A DNA stretch of 64,000 nt, from NCBI GenBank assembly GCA_015680685.1, contig MNCI01025010.1, positions 25,599 to 89,598 on the forward strand. The letters are read 5' to 3'. The position numbers were made by a program, and so were the translations under genes. The DNA is from Gnetum montanum (lineage: Eukaryota > Streptophyta > Gnetopsida > Gnetales > Gnetaceae). This document shows positions 22,901 through 35,701 of this stretch, piece by piece. The notes beneath the pieces were generated by a model. The model had not been told where the DNA came from, ran no database searches, and saw only the letters and a list, made by a program, of their open reading frames with translations. Positions within the stretch are counted from its first letter, which is position 1; each line of letters begins with the position of its first letter.

Positions 22901-23010
22901 TGGGTTAACAGTGTGCTCCTCCGTGCCACAACGCGTGACTGCATCGCACGTCGTAGGGTCTTCTTCTCCTCGTTGACCTTTGCAAGCACCAAGTGAATCT
23001 TGGGAGCCAT
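22901..23010 (-). pseudogene. Exon 1 of the antisense gene, element C
   Basis: ATG at 23010 opens MAPKIHLVLAKVNEEKK and ends at a GTAGGC donor (22900) in phase 2. It aligns with exon 1 of B (MAPKIKGKHVKLANIDE) and A (MVPKAKRKNTKLAKIDE). Length is 110 nt against 119 in A and B. Exon 2 was not found downstream; gag-like F occupies the space. This is the fourth element with the same antisense gene start in the same place. Confidence 0.7.
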
Positions 23011-23509
23011 TGTCTTGACTGTAGGTTTACACTATTCATTGTATGAAACTCGCTTCGTTAGCTACTATCACAATTGCTACGCGCTCCGAAATCTCCTGGT
23101 GCTCTGATGTAGGATCTGTGCTCTTACGCTAAAAGTGGCAAAATTTCCAGGGCTTAATCCCTATTTATGGCCATGATGGCAAGATGGGGAAACTTGCCGC
23201 CCTCCCTCTCTGATTAATTCAGAGCGTGCTGTAGAGCGTAGCATGCTCACCACAACATTGTAGAACTATTAAAATTAAAGCCTTGACATGCTTCGAGTCA
23301 TCCACATCCTTTCTTGAAAAAAAAAGAATATATTTTTTTTCATTCCAGGTCTGAAAAGACCTTAAACTAGCAAGCCTAGCAACTACAACACGATGGGTCT
23401 GAAAAGACCTTAAACTAGTAATCCTAGCGTAGTTGCACTTCTAATAGTTTGAAAAGACTCTAAACTAGCAATCTCGACCTGTTACATTCGCAGTCCGTAA
23501 TTACATGGG
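23011..23509 (+). other. Spacer between antisense gene and pol of element C, left part
   Basis: No gene. Contains hairpin units GGTCTGAAAAGACC + TTAAACTAG at about 23348 and 23397, and a third near 23448. The right part of the spacer resumes at 42864 after element B. Confidence 0.65.
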
Positions 23510-25011
23510 TGAAACACCGTGAAAATTTTGAGGCCTCAATGATTCAGCAAAATCTTGCAACTCAGGCAAGGATCTGCGACAAGTTGCGGCTCAGCAAGTT
23601 CCCTTTTCGGCTAAGGGTCTGTTACGCCACACTATGTAGCGCAGCGTAATGGACTCCAAAGGACAGAACAATACAAGGGATGCACAATGGCAAGTCTTCA
23701 ACTTCAAGAGTTGGCTATGTTTCAAAAATCTTAACTTTTAGCATATTATGCCACATTACGCAACGTAGCGTAATATAGTGTAACGCAGCGTAATATAGCA
23801 TAACGCAGCGTAATGCCAGAAGACAGTCCATCTAATCGCAACCATGGAGATAGCAAAATTCGAGATCTCGATGGTCCAGCAAAATCTCAAGGTTCAAACA
23901 AAGATCTGCAGCATGTCGCACATTTCAGCAAGTCTTCCTTTTTCGGCTAAGGGCCTATTATGCTACGTTACGCAGTGTAGCGTAATAAACCCCAAAAAAA
24001 CTGAATAGAAACAAGGGAAGCACGGCAACAACACTTTAATTTTTTGTAGGTTTGCTATCTTACGCTATGCAGCGCAATGTAGCATGACGCAGTGTAATAC
24101 AAGCAACCATGGAGATAGCACAATTCAGGCATCAGCAATTCATACGTCACAATACGCTCTCTAGCGTATTATAGCGTAATCATAGAACAGTTTGTTGCAA
24201 AAGCTCCAGCAAAAGTAGATTATGACACATTATGCTTCATAGCGTAATGTAGCGTAGTGCCGCAAGCTTCAAACATGAACACATCAAGTAAAAAACATTT
24301 TGTTAGCTTTAGGACGTGTCATCTAAACCACGTTTTTCTCCTGACCCTAACCTTATAAATACTCTAGTTGACAAGGATCAAGGGTTTGGAAAAAATTTCT
24401 CTCATTTGGCAAATTTTCTCCATGAGCAATTTTCTTTCATTGGTAATTATTGGTAATTTTTGGCAAATATTGACAAAAAGAGGATTAGCAATCATAAGAA
24501 CATCAAAGGTGATTGGCAAGAATCTTTGATCAGAAATAGCCCTTGCGCCCAGATTGGCTAGAACAAGGTAGATTGACCTTTTCTTGTTTTATCTTTAAAT
24601 AGCTTTCCTGTTGTTGGCACATGCTTCATCTAAACTGAAGTTCCATTGTAATCATTGTATCCAACATAATTTTTTTATAAGCTAAATCCCAGATCTCGAG
24701 ATTACACACTCTCTAAATATGGTTTCTTGCATCTCATCTATATAGATTTTTCAATCGCTTTGAATCAGTTACATCATTTTCGTTACCTTCAAGATTAACG
24801 ATATTATATCTCCTCACTGAAATCGCAATTTTTGCTATCCGGTCATTAAAAACTTTTACTGATTAAGTAAGTCCCTGTTTGATCGATAAGATCGTTCATG
24901 GCACCTCGGATTCTTCTTCTCCAGCATGGCCCTCGCATGGATCCAAGGTTGGAACTATGTACATGGAACTCTACTCGGTATTTCCAGCAACCGACATTTT
25001 CTGTCGTTACT
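23510..25011 (+). repeat. 5' LTR of element B (about 1502 bp)
   Basis: Starts TGAAACACCGTGAAAATTTT; the end reads GTCGTTACT, where A and the 3' copy end TTACA, so the final base is mutated. The upstream half is rich in GCGTAATATAGCGTAAC-type words (23740-24250). Compared with the 3' LTR it has one extra GCGTAATATAGCATAAC unit near 23790-23806, and most other differences are transitions. Confidence 0.92.
24313..24361 (+). promoter_or_regulatory. LTR promoter of element B: ACGTGTC and TATA box
   Basis: GACGTGTC (24313-24320) precedes TATAAATA (24354-24361). The 3' LTR has TATAAATA at 42173-42180, but its upstream box has changed to ACGCGTC. The arrangement matches the other LTRs. Confidence 0.55.
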
Positions 25012-25266
25012 ATTTTCTGGAGCTAGAAGGAGGGATTGAACATCTGATCCATACTTTACGGGTAATCCTGTAAGCTATTTGTACCCATTGTCGATCGACG
25101 TAACCGTAATACCTCCGTGGTTGTTTATGAGATTGTGTGATGCAGATTGGTCGCTCCGACGATTCCTTTGGAATCCTATAGGGTAGAAAGCCTGATTATT
25201 TCCTTATTTTGCCTTTGCCCTTGCGATCCTCACCCTTATCATCATTACTCTCGAACCACGTAGAGA
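25012..25266 (+). other. Leader of element B with primer binding site
   Basis: TGGAGCTAGAAGGAGGG (25018-25034) follows the LTR by 6 nt and aligns with the primer sites of A and D. The rest is an untranslated leader up to the gag ATG. Its end shares GATTCCTTTGGAATCCTA(T/C)AGGGTAGAAAG with the A leader (reverse strand, near 13600). Confidence 0.65.
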
Positions 25267-28075
25267 ATGGCTACATCAACCACCGCTATTGACACTGCTA
25301 ACCTTGAGAATCCTTGGACTCTACAAGTCAACCCTCCTGTGGTCGAGCTACCAACTAGTCTGGCACAACCACACCACTCCCTCAAGCTTCAAAACAAAGA
25401 GCCTAAGGAACATGCTCAGCGCAAGGAACACTAAAATTTCCTTTGTGCTAAACTTGTAGCAAATCTGCCCATGTATCCACAAGAACTCGAAGAGAAACAA
25501 GAATGCGAGTTCATATTCTGCAATGGGAAAGAATTTATTCCTATTCCAAACGCCACTATACCCTTGAAAAATCAACAACAGTGGATCCTAGATCAAATGC
25601 TAATTGCTAGGACATTGACGGAACAATGAGAGGAGTTGTTCCATGATGAAACGCTTCATGACAGGCGGGATGATCTGGACTCCCACTCTGAGGGAGGTAG
25701 TCATATTGATTTGGCCATGGCCCCTCCCTCCACGACGTCCCATGTAAATCTGTTGTTTATGGTCATCACGCCCTTGACTTTATCTAATACTAACCGAGTC
25801 CCGCACTCACCCCAACTACACTTTCTCTCTTCGACTACCCTACTGGGTGATGTCCCATCACAAATCATTCCTTAGAAGGTGCAGTTATCTAATCCATCTC
25901 ATCATGCACCTACACCCATGTCACCGTATGTACATGCGATACCTACTTCGTAATTACATACAACGTCTACATTCATCCCGAATCACACGATAGGTCCTTC
26001 CACCACAACATGGTGGGTTCTAAATATGTCTCTCGTTGCACATCCTACGCAGATGTCCCATCTCCCCCATCATCAAAACTAGGTTCTGCAGGTGCTAAAC
26101 CCTGCTACAGGGTCATTGTCTATGCCCTCGGCTATGCAAACAGCATATCCAACGGCATAGCTGACGACGGTCACCCCATCCATGCCACCTACCGGGTGGT
26201 GGATGCCACAAGCGGCACCACCTACAGGGATAATTCCAATAGCGTCATCCATCGACCAAGCTATCACCCCTATTCGACCACCCAGCCTGGCTCCTCCTGC
26301 CATTCCACAAATGACCTCTCCTTCTACGGGTCTGGATCAAGCCTTCCAGCTTATTCAGACCCTTACATAGGAAGTTAAACACCTCAAGGCTGTTGGTTTT
26401 GACACAGTACAAGTCATGGATTTTTATCATGACAACCCTATTAGCCCAGTAGTGCATGTTTTATCGTTACCTCCTGGGATGCCACTCCTCCATTTTACAA
26501 AATATAATGCGGAAGGTGATCCCAATGTCCATTTATTTACTTTTAGGTTAGAGTTTCTATTATTGCAACAATGTCCACATAATATCATCTACGTCTTTGC
26601 TGTGTCTCTAACAAGTAAAGCTTTAGACTAGTATCGAGCACTCCCGCGCACTTCCATCTCAACTTTGGAAGAGCTATTAACTCAATTCATGACTCGTTTC
26701 AAGTACAACCTAAAATTAGAAGTCATGCTAGATCAGCTCATGGGAGTCAAGAAAGACCTGCTTGAGTCAGTTCAAAAGTTTATATAGGGGTGGATCTCCA
26801 CCTTGAACAAAATCTGTGAACCCATCATGGAGGCCCATCTGTTGGAAATTTTCAAGGGGGTAGTTAACGACTTCATCAAGTCTAAGTTATATTACCTCGC
26901 TCCCCGCTCCCTCAGACAAGCCTTCGCTTAGACCAAGAGCATATAAGACGCGGCTGAGGCTAGCAAGGATCTAGCATATGTGGTCTACAAAAATGCCCAC
27001 AACAAGGGTAAGGACAAAGGCAAGGCTACAACAATGACGATAGCAGCGGTTTTCGAGGGGGCCAAGAAGAAAAATAACAACAAGAAAACATCTACGAAGC
27101 CCGCTAAGCCCACAACTAGCTCAAACAGTGCTAATCAAGAGACTTCTTCCACCCCTGAAGCACCTCCATAGCCGAGGTCTAAATTTGAGAGTAAGGATCG
27201 CTCAAATTACATGGCTCTACTTGTAAATCCTTCAGAACTTCTGAAGTAATTATTGGGAACTGGCCACATCTAACACAAGACGGTGTCTAAGGAGGCTCTG
27301 AAACATCACATGCGCCATTGTGAGTTGCTCAAGAACCCCTCCTTGGCCTTGCCTAACAAACCACTAGTTCCCAAAAACTTTAGGCTGGACCAGTTTTGCG
27401 ACTACCACCAATTGTGTGGTTATGACACAGATTACTGCTGGGCATTAAAAGATGACATTCAATGCATGATCAATCAAGGTGACCTGATCTTAGATAGCAG
27501 TAATCCAGTCCATCTTGAAAATAAACCCATGCATGTGTACTAGGATCCGTTAAACGTAGATAACATAGGGTACACTATCAACATAGTGGATACAGAGGGT
27601 GATGGCCAGGCATAGCCAAAGAAACCCTTTGTGTTGCATGTGCCTCCTTGCCCACCTTAGAAAACAAGCCCATCAACATCGATGGGTGTGGCTCAATGAC
27701 AACCTTTTGTCCTCCGAGTCCCATCTCCTACCTTCGTTCCACACACCACTATTGGTAAAGTCGTGGCCCAGATCACGTCCATACCTAGGGCACCCTTTTT
27801 CATCAGGGTGCCAAAGCCGTCAGTTGCTCCTGCTACACAGGAGAAAATCTCTAAGTCAATGCCCCAATCACGACCTAACAGGAAAGGAGAAGGACGTATG
27901 ATGGGTAACATAGCCAAGGGCCAACTTATGCTGGGGCTTCCCAAGCCTACACCTCTCGCCTCAGCACCTTTGGCCCCACCTTCTTCTAAAAAAGATGACG
28001 TTATGCAAACGTGGCCACCTTCTCCTTGCACAAGAAAATACAATCCTCAACCAGAAACTATTCTGCCCTGAGAGA
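25267..28075 (+). pseudogene. gag: gag of element B
   Basis: ATG at 25267 opens MATSTTAIDTANLENP. The N-terminal block FLCAKLVANLPMYPQ corresponds to FICIKIQA in A and D. The capsid-like core lies at about 26400-26930 (FYHDNPISPVVHVLSLPPGM; ARKYN-type segment; DFIKSKLYYLAP). A Lys-rich stretch is near 27000-27100, and a knuckle CDYHQLCGYDTDYCWALK near 27400-27455. IPRAPFFIRVPKP near 27780 is one of the PF-I-RVP linker repeats. Stops near 25433, 25628, 26368, 26630, 26787, 27170 and 27543 make it a pseudogene. Confidence 0.85.
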
Positions 28076-29012
28076 TCCATCTCCTATGATGAATGGAAGA
28101 TGAGCAAGGTAACAAACCAGATCGTGGGCAGGATCTCCTTGATGCTTTTACGCAAGTCAAGTAGGCTCTCAAATAGAAAAATACAATGCTGAGCCTGTAT
28201 GACTTGTTGATGACATCCCAAAAGCATCGTGAAGCCATGGTTTACATGCTAACATCCATACCGATGGACTAAAACTTGCCAACAGATGAAGAAGCAATCC
28301 ATTCGATTATGCTTCCACACACTATTGAACAACTATGATCCCCCCAACTAACATTTCATGAAGAATCCATTAAGGATGACCCAGAAAAGGATCATGTGAC
28401 AACAACGTCCATGTTCATCACTATCTGGGTTAGCCAGTACTGAATCCAGAGAGTACACATGGATGACAGGGCCGCTGCCAATGTCATTCCATTCCCCATA
28501 GTGGACAAACTGGGTTTTCTTGACCAGATCAACCCCACGACAATGTCATGCTTGAAGTCATTTAACAGGGCAAGAGTGCAAGTTAAGGGAACGGTGCACA
28601 TCAACTCTGTAGTGGGGAATCAATTCCCCACAAATGTAGTGTTCATCGTCGTCGAGGAGATGCCCGGCTTCAACCTAGTCTTAGGGACATCTTGGTTAGC
28701 TCATTTAAGGGCTGTCTCATCACCCATTCATCAAGAGATTCACTTGCCCTACGTGGGAGGGGAAGTGATCATCCATGGTGATAAGATGATCCCTCATGTG
28801 GTTAACAACGTAGAAATGGAACAAGGGTCAAAGGTTGAAGTCCTCGAAGATCAAACCCCTGTCCCAACAATTGAATAGGTTTACACAGTGGCCAATGAAA
28901 GCTTGACTTGGGCTGAACTACCCTTCCAAGGAGAAGATGGTAATGTAGAGGAACGCTATAATAAGCCTCCTCACCTATACATGTTGCCAAACCTAAAAAT
29001 TATTAAGAAATA
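28076..29012 (+). pseudogene. Aspartic protease region of element B
   Basis: The best frame is at 28459-28878. The catalytic loop reads VHMDDRAAANVIP, so the Gly of the DDGA seen in A and D is replaced. FNLVLGTSWLAHL matches the ILG-type motif. Upstream, decayed sequence matches PR N-terminal parts (SLYDLL near 28190; FITIWVSQY near 28415). Homology to A and D continues past a TAG at 28876 to 29012 (LTWAELPFQ and the terminal KIIKK). Confidence 0.8.
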
Positions 29013-29760
29013 ATTACATACCTAGCAACTAAACACGTTAGCATGACATGTTGTATCCATCCACTATTATGCAGTTTATGCTCTTTCTTGTATCGCATTA
29101 TTCTTTTACGCATATGATGATCTGGCCCTGAATGGCCTTAAACTACTTACGTCCTGCCACGGCCTAAAACTAGCAACTTCATTTTTATTTATTTACCCCT
29201 TTACGCTTGTGAAGATCTGGCCTGAAATGGCCTGAAACTATTTATGGCCTGAAATGGCCTTAAACTATTTATGGCCCGAAATGGCATTAAACTAGTTATG
29301 GCCCGCTACGGTCTAAAACTGGCAACTCTGTTTATTCTTCTCTTACACATATGATAATCTGGCCCAAAATCACCTTAAACTATTTATGGCCCGAAATGGC
29401 CTTAAACTAGTTGCGGCCCGCCATGGCCTAAAATTTGCAAATGTAATTTAACCTTTTACGCTTAAGATGATGATGGCCCGAAATGGCCTTAAACTATTTA
29501 CGGCCCGTTATGACCTAAAATTGGCAATTTCTCTTATTCATTTACGCTTACGATGGCATAGCCCAAAATGGCCTTAAACTATTTACAACCTATTATATTT
29601 TCCATTTCATGAAAGATAAAATTTTTAATCCAGCCTACATAGGCCAAAAAACATTTTCTTTTACTCCATTCCAATATAATAAAATGTTAACCAATATGGC
29701 CACATCACACGTCACCTTTACTAACACTTCCACCTATGTCATCCAACACCACCTCTGCCT
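29013..29760 (+). repeat. Hairpin repeat array between PR and antisense gene (element B), core 29125-29590
   Basis: About ten units such as GGCCTGAAATGGCC, GGCCCGAAATGGCC and GGCCCTGAATGGCC, each followed by TTAAACTA. Some have drifted to GGCCCGCCATGGCC. The flanks 29013-29124 and 29591-29760 show nothing else. Position and sequence match the arrays at 9236-9500 (A) and 56440-56715 (D). Confidence 0.8.
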
Positions 29761-32700
29761 CTAGGAACCTCCTACTTGTGGAGTCTCTTCATGAGGACGG
29801 TCCTCTTTGCAAGTCTCTTCCTCACAGGATTTCTCATTGCGAGTTTCATCATCTTCATTACGTTCATCCTCATGAAGACGCTCTTTGCGAGGGCCATCAT
29901 CTTCATTACACTCCTCCTTGTGAAGACCCTCTTCATGAGGACCACCATTTCCATTACGCTCATCCTCATGAGGATCCTCCTCATTCCAATCCTATGGTTT
30001 GACATGATGCACACGTTAGCATTGCCATCGAGACTACTCATAAAAAAATGCAATAGTCCTACAACTTACCTATGACGATCCCACGTCAATCGCAAAAGGA
30101 ATCTGTTCCAAACCAACCCACAGATGTTGCATGATCTCATCCTCGATAAGGTCAGATCAAATGCCATCTCCTGGATCAGTTCCACCCTTAGCCTTCCCCT
30201 TCTCCACAGGAGTCCATCGGGGTGGTTCAGGGAAGAAGGAAGGGATAGTGGTTTCCCTGCCAGGGAGGGTTATTTCCCTCTCTGGGGAGGTGCTTATTGT
30301 CACTTGCTCCTGAAACTTTTTGTATGCTCCAGAAGCATCGATGACATCAAGAAATAGTCGAAGGGACCATGCTTCAACAACAGAGTCCCTATAATGTTGG
30401 TGGTAGGTAGCACATTCTCATTTATACATGTACTTATGATCTTTTTGTGTCTACCCCCATTCTTGGACCATCGTGCAGTAATCCTTCCAGTCTTGGTTCT
30501 TCTGGGCTAAGAGATTCATTTGCATTCGCTGCTCAATGAGTTCACAACTGGCTTGGACATTGTTTTTGATGACTATCCAATAACGGTCGTAGTCAATTAC
30601 AACTGTCTACCAATTCTCATCATTAGCCTCTCGAGCTAGTAGAAATTCATTTCGGGACTTCAGGTCCTCAATCCTACTGGTTAGGAATGTCTTCTCCTTT
30701 TCTGCTTTTTGCAACCTCTGCCAAAGAGCTTCATTGATGTTCTGGCACTCCCATAAAGAGCAAGTCAAGCCTAATGCACATTTATGCATTTCATCATAAA
30801 GGCTGCATGGCACTTCGGTTAGCTTTTGTGAAGGTTCAAAGGCAATGTCCAAGTCAATGGACTCTTTGGAATCCCATCTGAGGCGAGATCCTGTAACATA
30901 AAAATAACAGTGAGACGTAACAAAATGATACAATATCGTAATGCTAGCCATCCCCACGTTATAAAACTTGCGTACCAATCTCATGATCAATTCTCTCTAA
31001 ACGGTCGATCATATCCTTCGCAATGCCTTCCATAAAGGAAAATTTATCAAGGGTCTCACACTAATGCTAAGTAGGTGCTATTGACAAGGGCACGATGCCA
31101 GCATCAGAAGTACCTAATATGTAAACAAAAATGGGTTAGACGCAGTATGATAGACATAAAGGACAATTGTGAAATTACGATAACGCAAAGCTCAATCCAA
31201 CAAAACCCTCAACAATAGTAACATCAGGCTGCCCTCTGAGGAAAATCCAAACTCACCAGCGACAAGCTGCTCCCCTTTTTCTAGTTCACCCAAAAGGACT
31301 TTAGCGTGCTCTACCTCCATCTCTTCCTCATGCACAGGAACCTGTCTGCCACCTTCTTTACTAACAGGGGCCTCCTTTTTCAAAATTGGGGTTCCTCCCT
31401 CACATTGTATAACTATTACCCCTGTTTCAAGGGTCAACTTTGCTACATTCTTCCCTTTGTCTGCTAAAAAAAATAGTTAATCATAACACTTGCAAATGCT
31501 ACGCGACGTCATGTCTATAAGTAGCATAACAAATATATAAACTAATTATGCATCTCTTTACTTACCAGCTGGGGGATTGTTCCTATGAAACTTAATTTTC
31601 AACCTCTTTCACTCTACGTTGGTAGGACCAGCAGACTCCATGGCTGGACGATGTTTTTTTCGCTGGACTGACGAATCCACTATTTTTACTACAAGGTGTT
31701 TTCCCCTCGACACACTATCAGTGAAAGAGGGGAGCACTCCACCCACGCTGTCCTGGCCCTGCGTATGAGCTACCACCAAACTCTTAGTAGTAAGTGAAAG
31801 TGAATCCCCAATTCCTTCAGGGGGATCTTGCGATCGGGTAGTGTTGAAAACCTAGGAAATCCAAGGTTTGGAAATCTAATTACGATCCTGCTGCACCCAG
31901 ATTCCATTCCTCTGAACCACCAGGAATTTGGCAAAATGTCGAAAGCAAGCTATAAAGAAGACAAAATGCATGTTGAAGTGGGACTCAAGCTTCTTGTGAA
32001 GCTTGACCATTTCAGCTTGCAGGCCTTCAGCGACGTAGTTGGCCCAATTGTACCACGTCCCCTCCTCCATGTACTGTCTAAAATCATCGATGCCTAGATA
32101 GAATGAAAAAGACACCGAGAGATCCACAGACAGACATAGAAAACCTTACCTTTTCTTGAGGGTGAACTGGAACTAACGAAGGTAGAGTACCTTGAGTGGT
32201 TCGCATGCAGATCAGATAAGGATTTCCCCAAACGTATACCAATGTGCAATACACTGGGTTATGGGTAAATGGTATAATAAAAATGTAAATCAAAATGTAA
32301 ACGTGCAAGGATGTAAACGAGAGATAAACAAGAATGAACAAAAACTGTAGCAAATATTAGCCAAAAATGTAGCAATATTATTGCATGATGAAAATTACAA
32401 TGCACCGGTCTAAACGCAGTTGTGGATCTGGCACAAGACGGATGAAGAGCCCCGGTGGATGCGGAGGAGTGATGGTATGCTGGTTTAAACTGCAGGCATA
32501 GTGTGGAGGCTGTATGCTCAGCATGCAGGGTCGAAGTCCAGTGTACAGGATGGGTGTTTTGGATGTTCTCAGCCCCAATTGCCCCAAATTTTTTTTGATT
32601 CTTTAATTTTTTGAACCCTTATCTGGTAAAAAATCTAGGTTTTTGTACAAGTTTGAGCATTAAACTCAGATCTGGGATGGGATGATTGGCTGTGGGATGC

Positions 32701-35700
32701 TGGAATTTTGGATCGGGTGACATGTGGAGCGTCGACTGAGTGCAACAGAATGAAACTTTACAAGTGTGCGGTGTGCCAGCGTGTACACGTTGGGCATGCA
32801 CACTAGGTGTGCAGGGCCAAAAATGACCCTTCTGATGCCTAAAATTGATGTTTCTAGAGCCAGTAGACTTGTAGATTCATTGACCATGCCTTGGGGGCTG
32901 ACTCCATGTCAAAATATTACCTAAAATGCCCGATCAACCCTGTTCAAAGTGGTGCATGCTGGGCTGCATGCTGGGCATGCAGTCCAGTGTACAGGCATGA
33001 AAGTGCCACTTTTCAAAGTCAAAACTTGATTTTTGGGAGCCCAGGATGATGCCTGATAGTTTCCCTTCCTCTGGGAGTTGATTGGCTATGAAAATCATGC
33101 TCTAAGTGTCTATTCTGATCTATTTGTGATGGTACATGCTGGGCATGCAGGCCAGCATGCAGGCATGAAAACCCATTATTTGGAGCCCAAAAGTTGAATT
33201 TCAAGTGCTTGAGAGCTATTGGAGACCCTTGCGAAGGTCCTGGGGGGTCCAGACGCTTGATTCTGACATGTTTTAACTCAGTTTTGGAGCTAAAAATTTG
33301 CTACACGCTGAGCTGCACGCTGAGCTGTACACTGGGCTGTACGCTGGGCGTGCAGGCTTGTGTGCAAGAAGTATACTTAGTCAAAACTAAGTGTTTTGAG
33401 TTTGAAACCTATAGTTCTTATTGCTAGATGTTAATGTAGTCTCCAATGGATCTCGGGGAACTCTTGCTTGTTCAATTGTTGCTCCGTTTGATGCTGTTTT
33501 TGAGGCTTTCATGCTTGGTCATGACTTAGCTCAATTTCTGTTTACAAGTGTTAGCCAAAATTTTTGTGGTGTTTCACTCCATAACCTTCTACATGATTCG
33601 AGCCTATTCTATGGTAAGGATTCTCTCCTAGAAAAGCAACTTGGGGAAGGCATGGGCTCGGAAGAGGGGATACATGATATGAGCCACCTCCAGCTCAATT
33701 TTATCAGAAAGGATTCCTTTCACTTCCTTGTTGACCCCCAGCCACTCCTCTATCTCCTTCTGGTGCTTAGAACTTCTTTTTGACTTTTCTTCTATCGGAA
33801 GGCCATCAGAGGGAATGCCAAAGAAGTCAACGAATAGTCGAGCATCAATATCAAAACTTACACGCATGTTACGCACGCGTATGCAGAGACGCTCAGCTTC
33901 TTTGCTGAAAGAGTTAACTAGGGTCAACATTTCATCCATGGTGACGTCAGGGGTTACAACTAAAAATAGCTCCATTAGTCTAGCTTCCTAGAGGTTATTG
34001 GTTAGTACAACTGGGGCCGCACTATGGCTGAGCCAACGCTGCATTTCCTTTATGTCGCCATAACGAAACAAAAGACTGCTTGCTTCATGCCCGAAATCCA
34101 TAATAGTGATCTCCCGTGATTCCCTAACTATAAAAATATAACAAGGTTTTAGACAATATAGCAAAATAAAATGATTTCACACATTGTTTCCACCCTGTAA
34201 GATTGTACAATGAACCACCATAGCATAATTTACCACGTCTGAAAGGTGAAGGAAACGGTGGGATTTTCTCTTGCATGTCTGCGATAGTGAGAGGACGATC
34301 CAAAGTTCACTCCTTATCTAGCCATCTGAGCCTTTTGCACTTGGTGAAAAATTTTACATAGCAGTTAGGGTAATGTGGGATTTCCAATTCTAGTTGTCCC
34401 ATAACACCAGCACGTACATTGCTAATAGAGGTGAACTCCTTTATGGCCATTTCGGTCATAGACAATGTATCTGTATCACCCTAGAGACCATCATTATTGA
34501 TGAAAAACCTACATCACAGAATGCAGACAATTTTTTACACTAGTCACAAATTCAGACAAATAGTTAGCATATTATGACACCGTAGAAAACACTTACCCGC
34601 CTACATAATACACAATCCTAGGTGGATTCTGGAAATAGGTCGTAAGATGACAAGCCATGAATAGAGATTTGTAGGCGTGATAATAATTAAACCTGGGCAT
34701 ATCCTAGATCCAAGAAAAATTTCTCAAACCCCTGACGCTCTGTTCACGATCTTGCACCTGCACGGTTTTGATTGAGTCGTCCACCAGAAATGTCAAGATG
34801 CTCTGTGTTGATCCTACCAGTAGCGTCTCCAGAATGGCGGCGGTTGTCTCGGTCGGTAGATGCCACCAAATAATTACACTGTAATTACATAGCAAAAACT
34901 GCAGAAACTCTCATGCACCTCTTCAGAACCAAATTGCCTCCTCCTTTACACAAGCATGAGGAGGAGAAACATTGGCCATAGGAACATGTAAACAACACAG
35001 AACGCCCACGATGTCCAAGATGATCAAGACAGGCTTTAGCGTAATCCTTTACAATGAAACAGACTTCTATTAGGAACAAAAATATAGACATATTAACGAC
35101 GTAAGAACAAAACAGAAAATTTTTCTTTATTACGCAACACTAGGGTTTTCATTACCTTGACTCCTAGGAAATTGTAGGTTACGCTAGAAATGCATTACGA
35201 AAACCGCCCAATCCCTTGCCATCGTGCAAGGTCTGTCCCTGACAATGGCGATAAAAGTAATACTGCGTATTATCCTAGCGTAACATGCAATATTTATGGG
35301 CGAGATGATGGAATCCTATTCATACTACATAAGGGTATAGTACCTGGACTTCCCTAGTTATGCATTGTGTACAGACAATATCGCACAAGATCACCCTAAC
35401 CCTTGCAACTATGCAAGGTCTATCTCCAACAATAGTGATAGTGATAATAGTACAAACTATGATGGCTTAGCTCACATGACCAGGTATCAATGCCCACCAT
35501 AATACTCATTTTGAAATAGGTACAATTGTGATGCCATAACAATAGAAATAACAGTCATGTAGGAGGATAAAAAGCCACTTACCGAGTGAGCAGAGTAGCC
35601 TCCCGTGTTTCAACCCTAGCCTTTGAAACCTGCTGCAAACTCTCCTGCACTTCATCAATGTTTGCCAATTTGACATGTTTTCCTTTGATCTTCGGCGCCA

Positions 35701-35701
35701 T
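29761..35701 (-). pseudogene. Antisense eight-exon gene of element B, interrupted by a solo LTR
   Basis: Exons on the minus strand: 35701-35583, 35046-34597, 34508-34234, 34127-31566 (containing the LTR), 31463-31257, 31113-30976, 30890-30070, 29991-29761 (TAG). Exons 2 and 3 are 450 and 275 nt as in A; exon 4 minus the LTR and one target copy is 1050 nt as in A. The exon total, so corrected, is 3291 nt, a multiple of three. Donors are GTAAGT, GTAAGT, GTAAAT, GTAAGT, GTGAGT, GTACGC, GTAAGT. The product would have a basic N-terminus (MAPKIKGKHVK), an FCP1/NIF-like HAD segment (LIILDIVGVLCC; EFLQFLLCNYSVIIW; TYFQNPPRIVYY), an unrecognised exon 4 domain, a helical exon 7 and an acidic, repetitive exon 8 (PHEDERNG, LHEDERNE). 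In-frame stops in exons 2, 3 and 7 show decay. Confidence 0.88.
32070..33576 (-). mobile_element. Solo LTR (D/E type) inside exon 4 of the B antisense gene
   Basis: On the minus strand it begins TGAAACACCACAAAAATTTT and ends TTAGACAGTACA, matching the termini of the E and D LTRs. A 3' segment (GGGGAAATCCTTATCTGATC, near 32230) matches E near 20983. Perfect 5-bp target duplications CTCCA flank it (32065-32069 and 33577-33581). Removing it restores the exon 4 homology. In place of GCGTATACGC the interior has many GCATGC words (32940-33160), perhaps a decayed form. Confidence 0.93.

Noticed and set aside
29736-30075. Plus-strand ORFs at the end of the B antisense gene
   Set aside because: They are the reverse of the acidic exon 8, whose repeat keeps both strands open. 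The minus frame fits splice sites and homology with A.
32378-33427. Minus and plus ORFs within 32378-33427 as part of the antisense gene
   Set aside because: They lie inside the solo LTR, have no match in A or D, and are flanked by target duplications.
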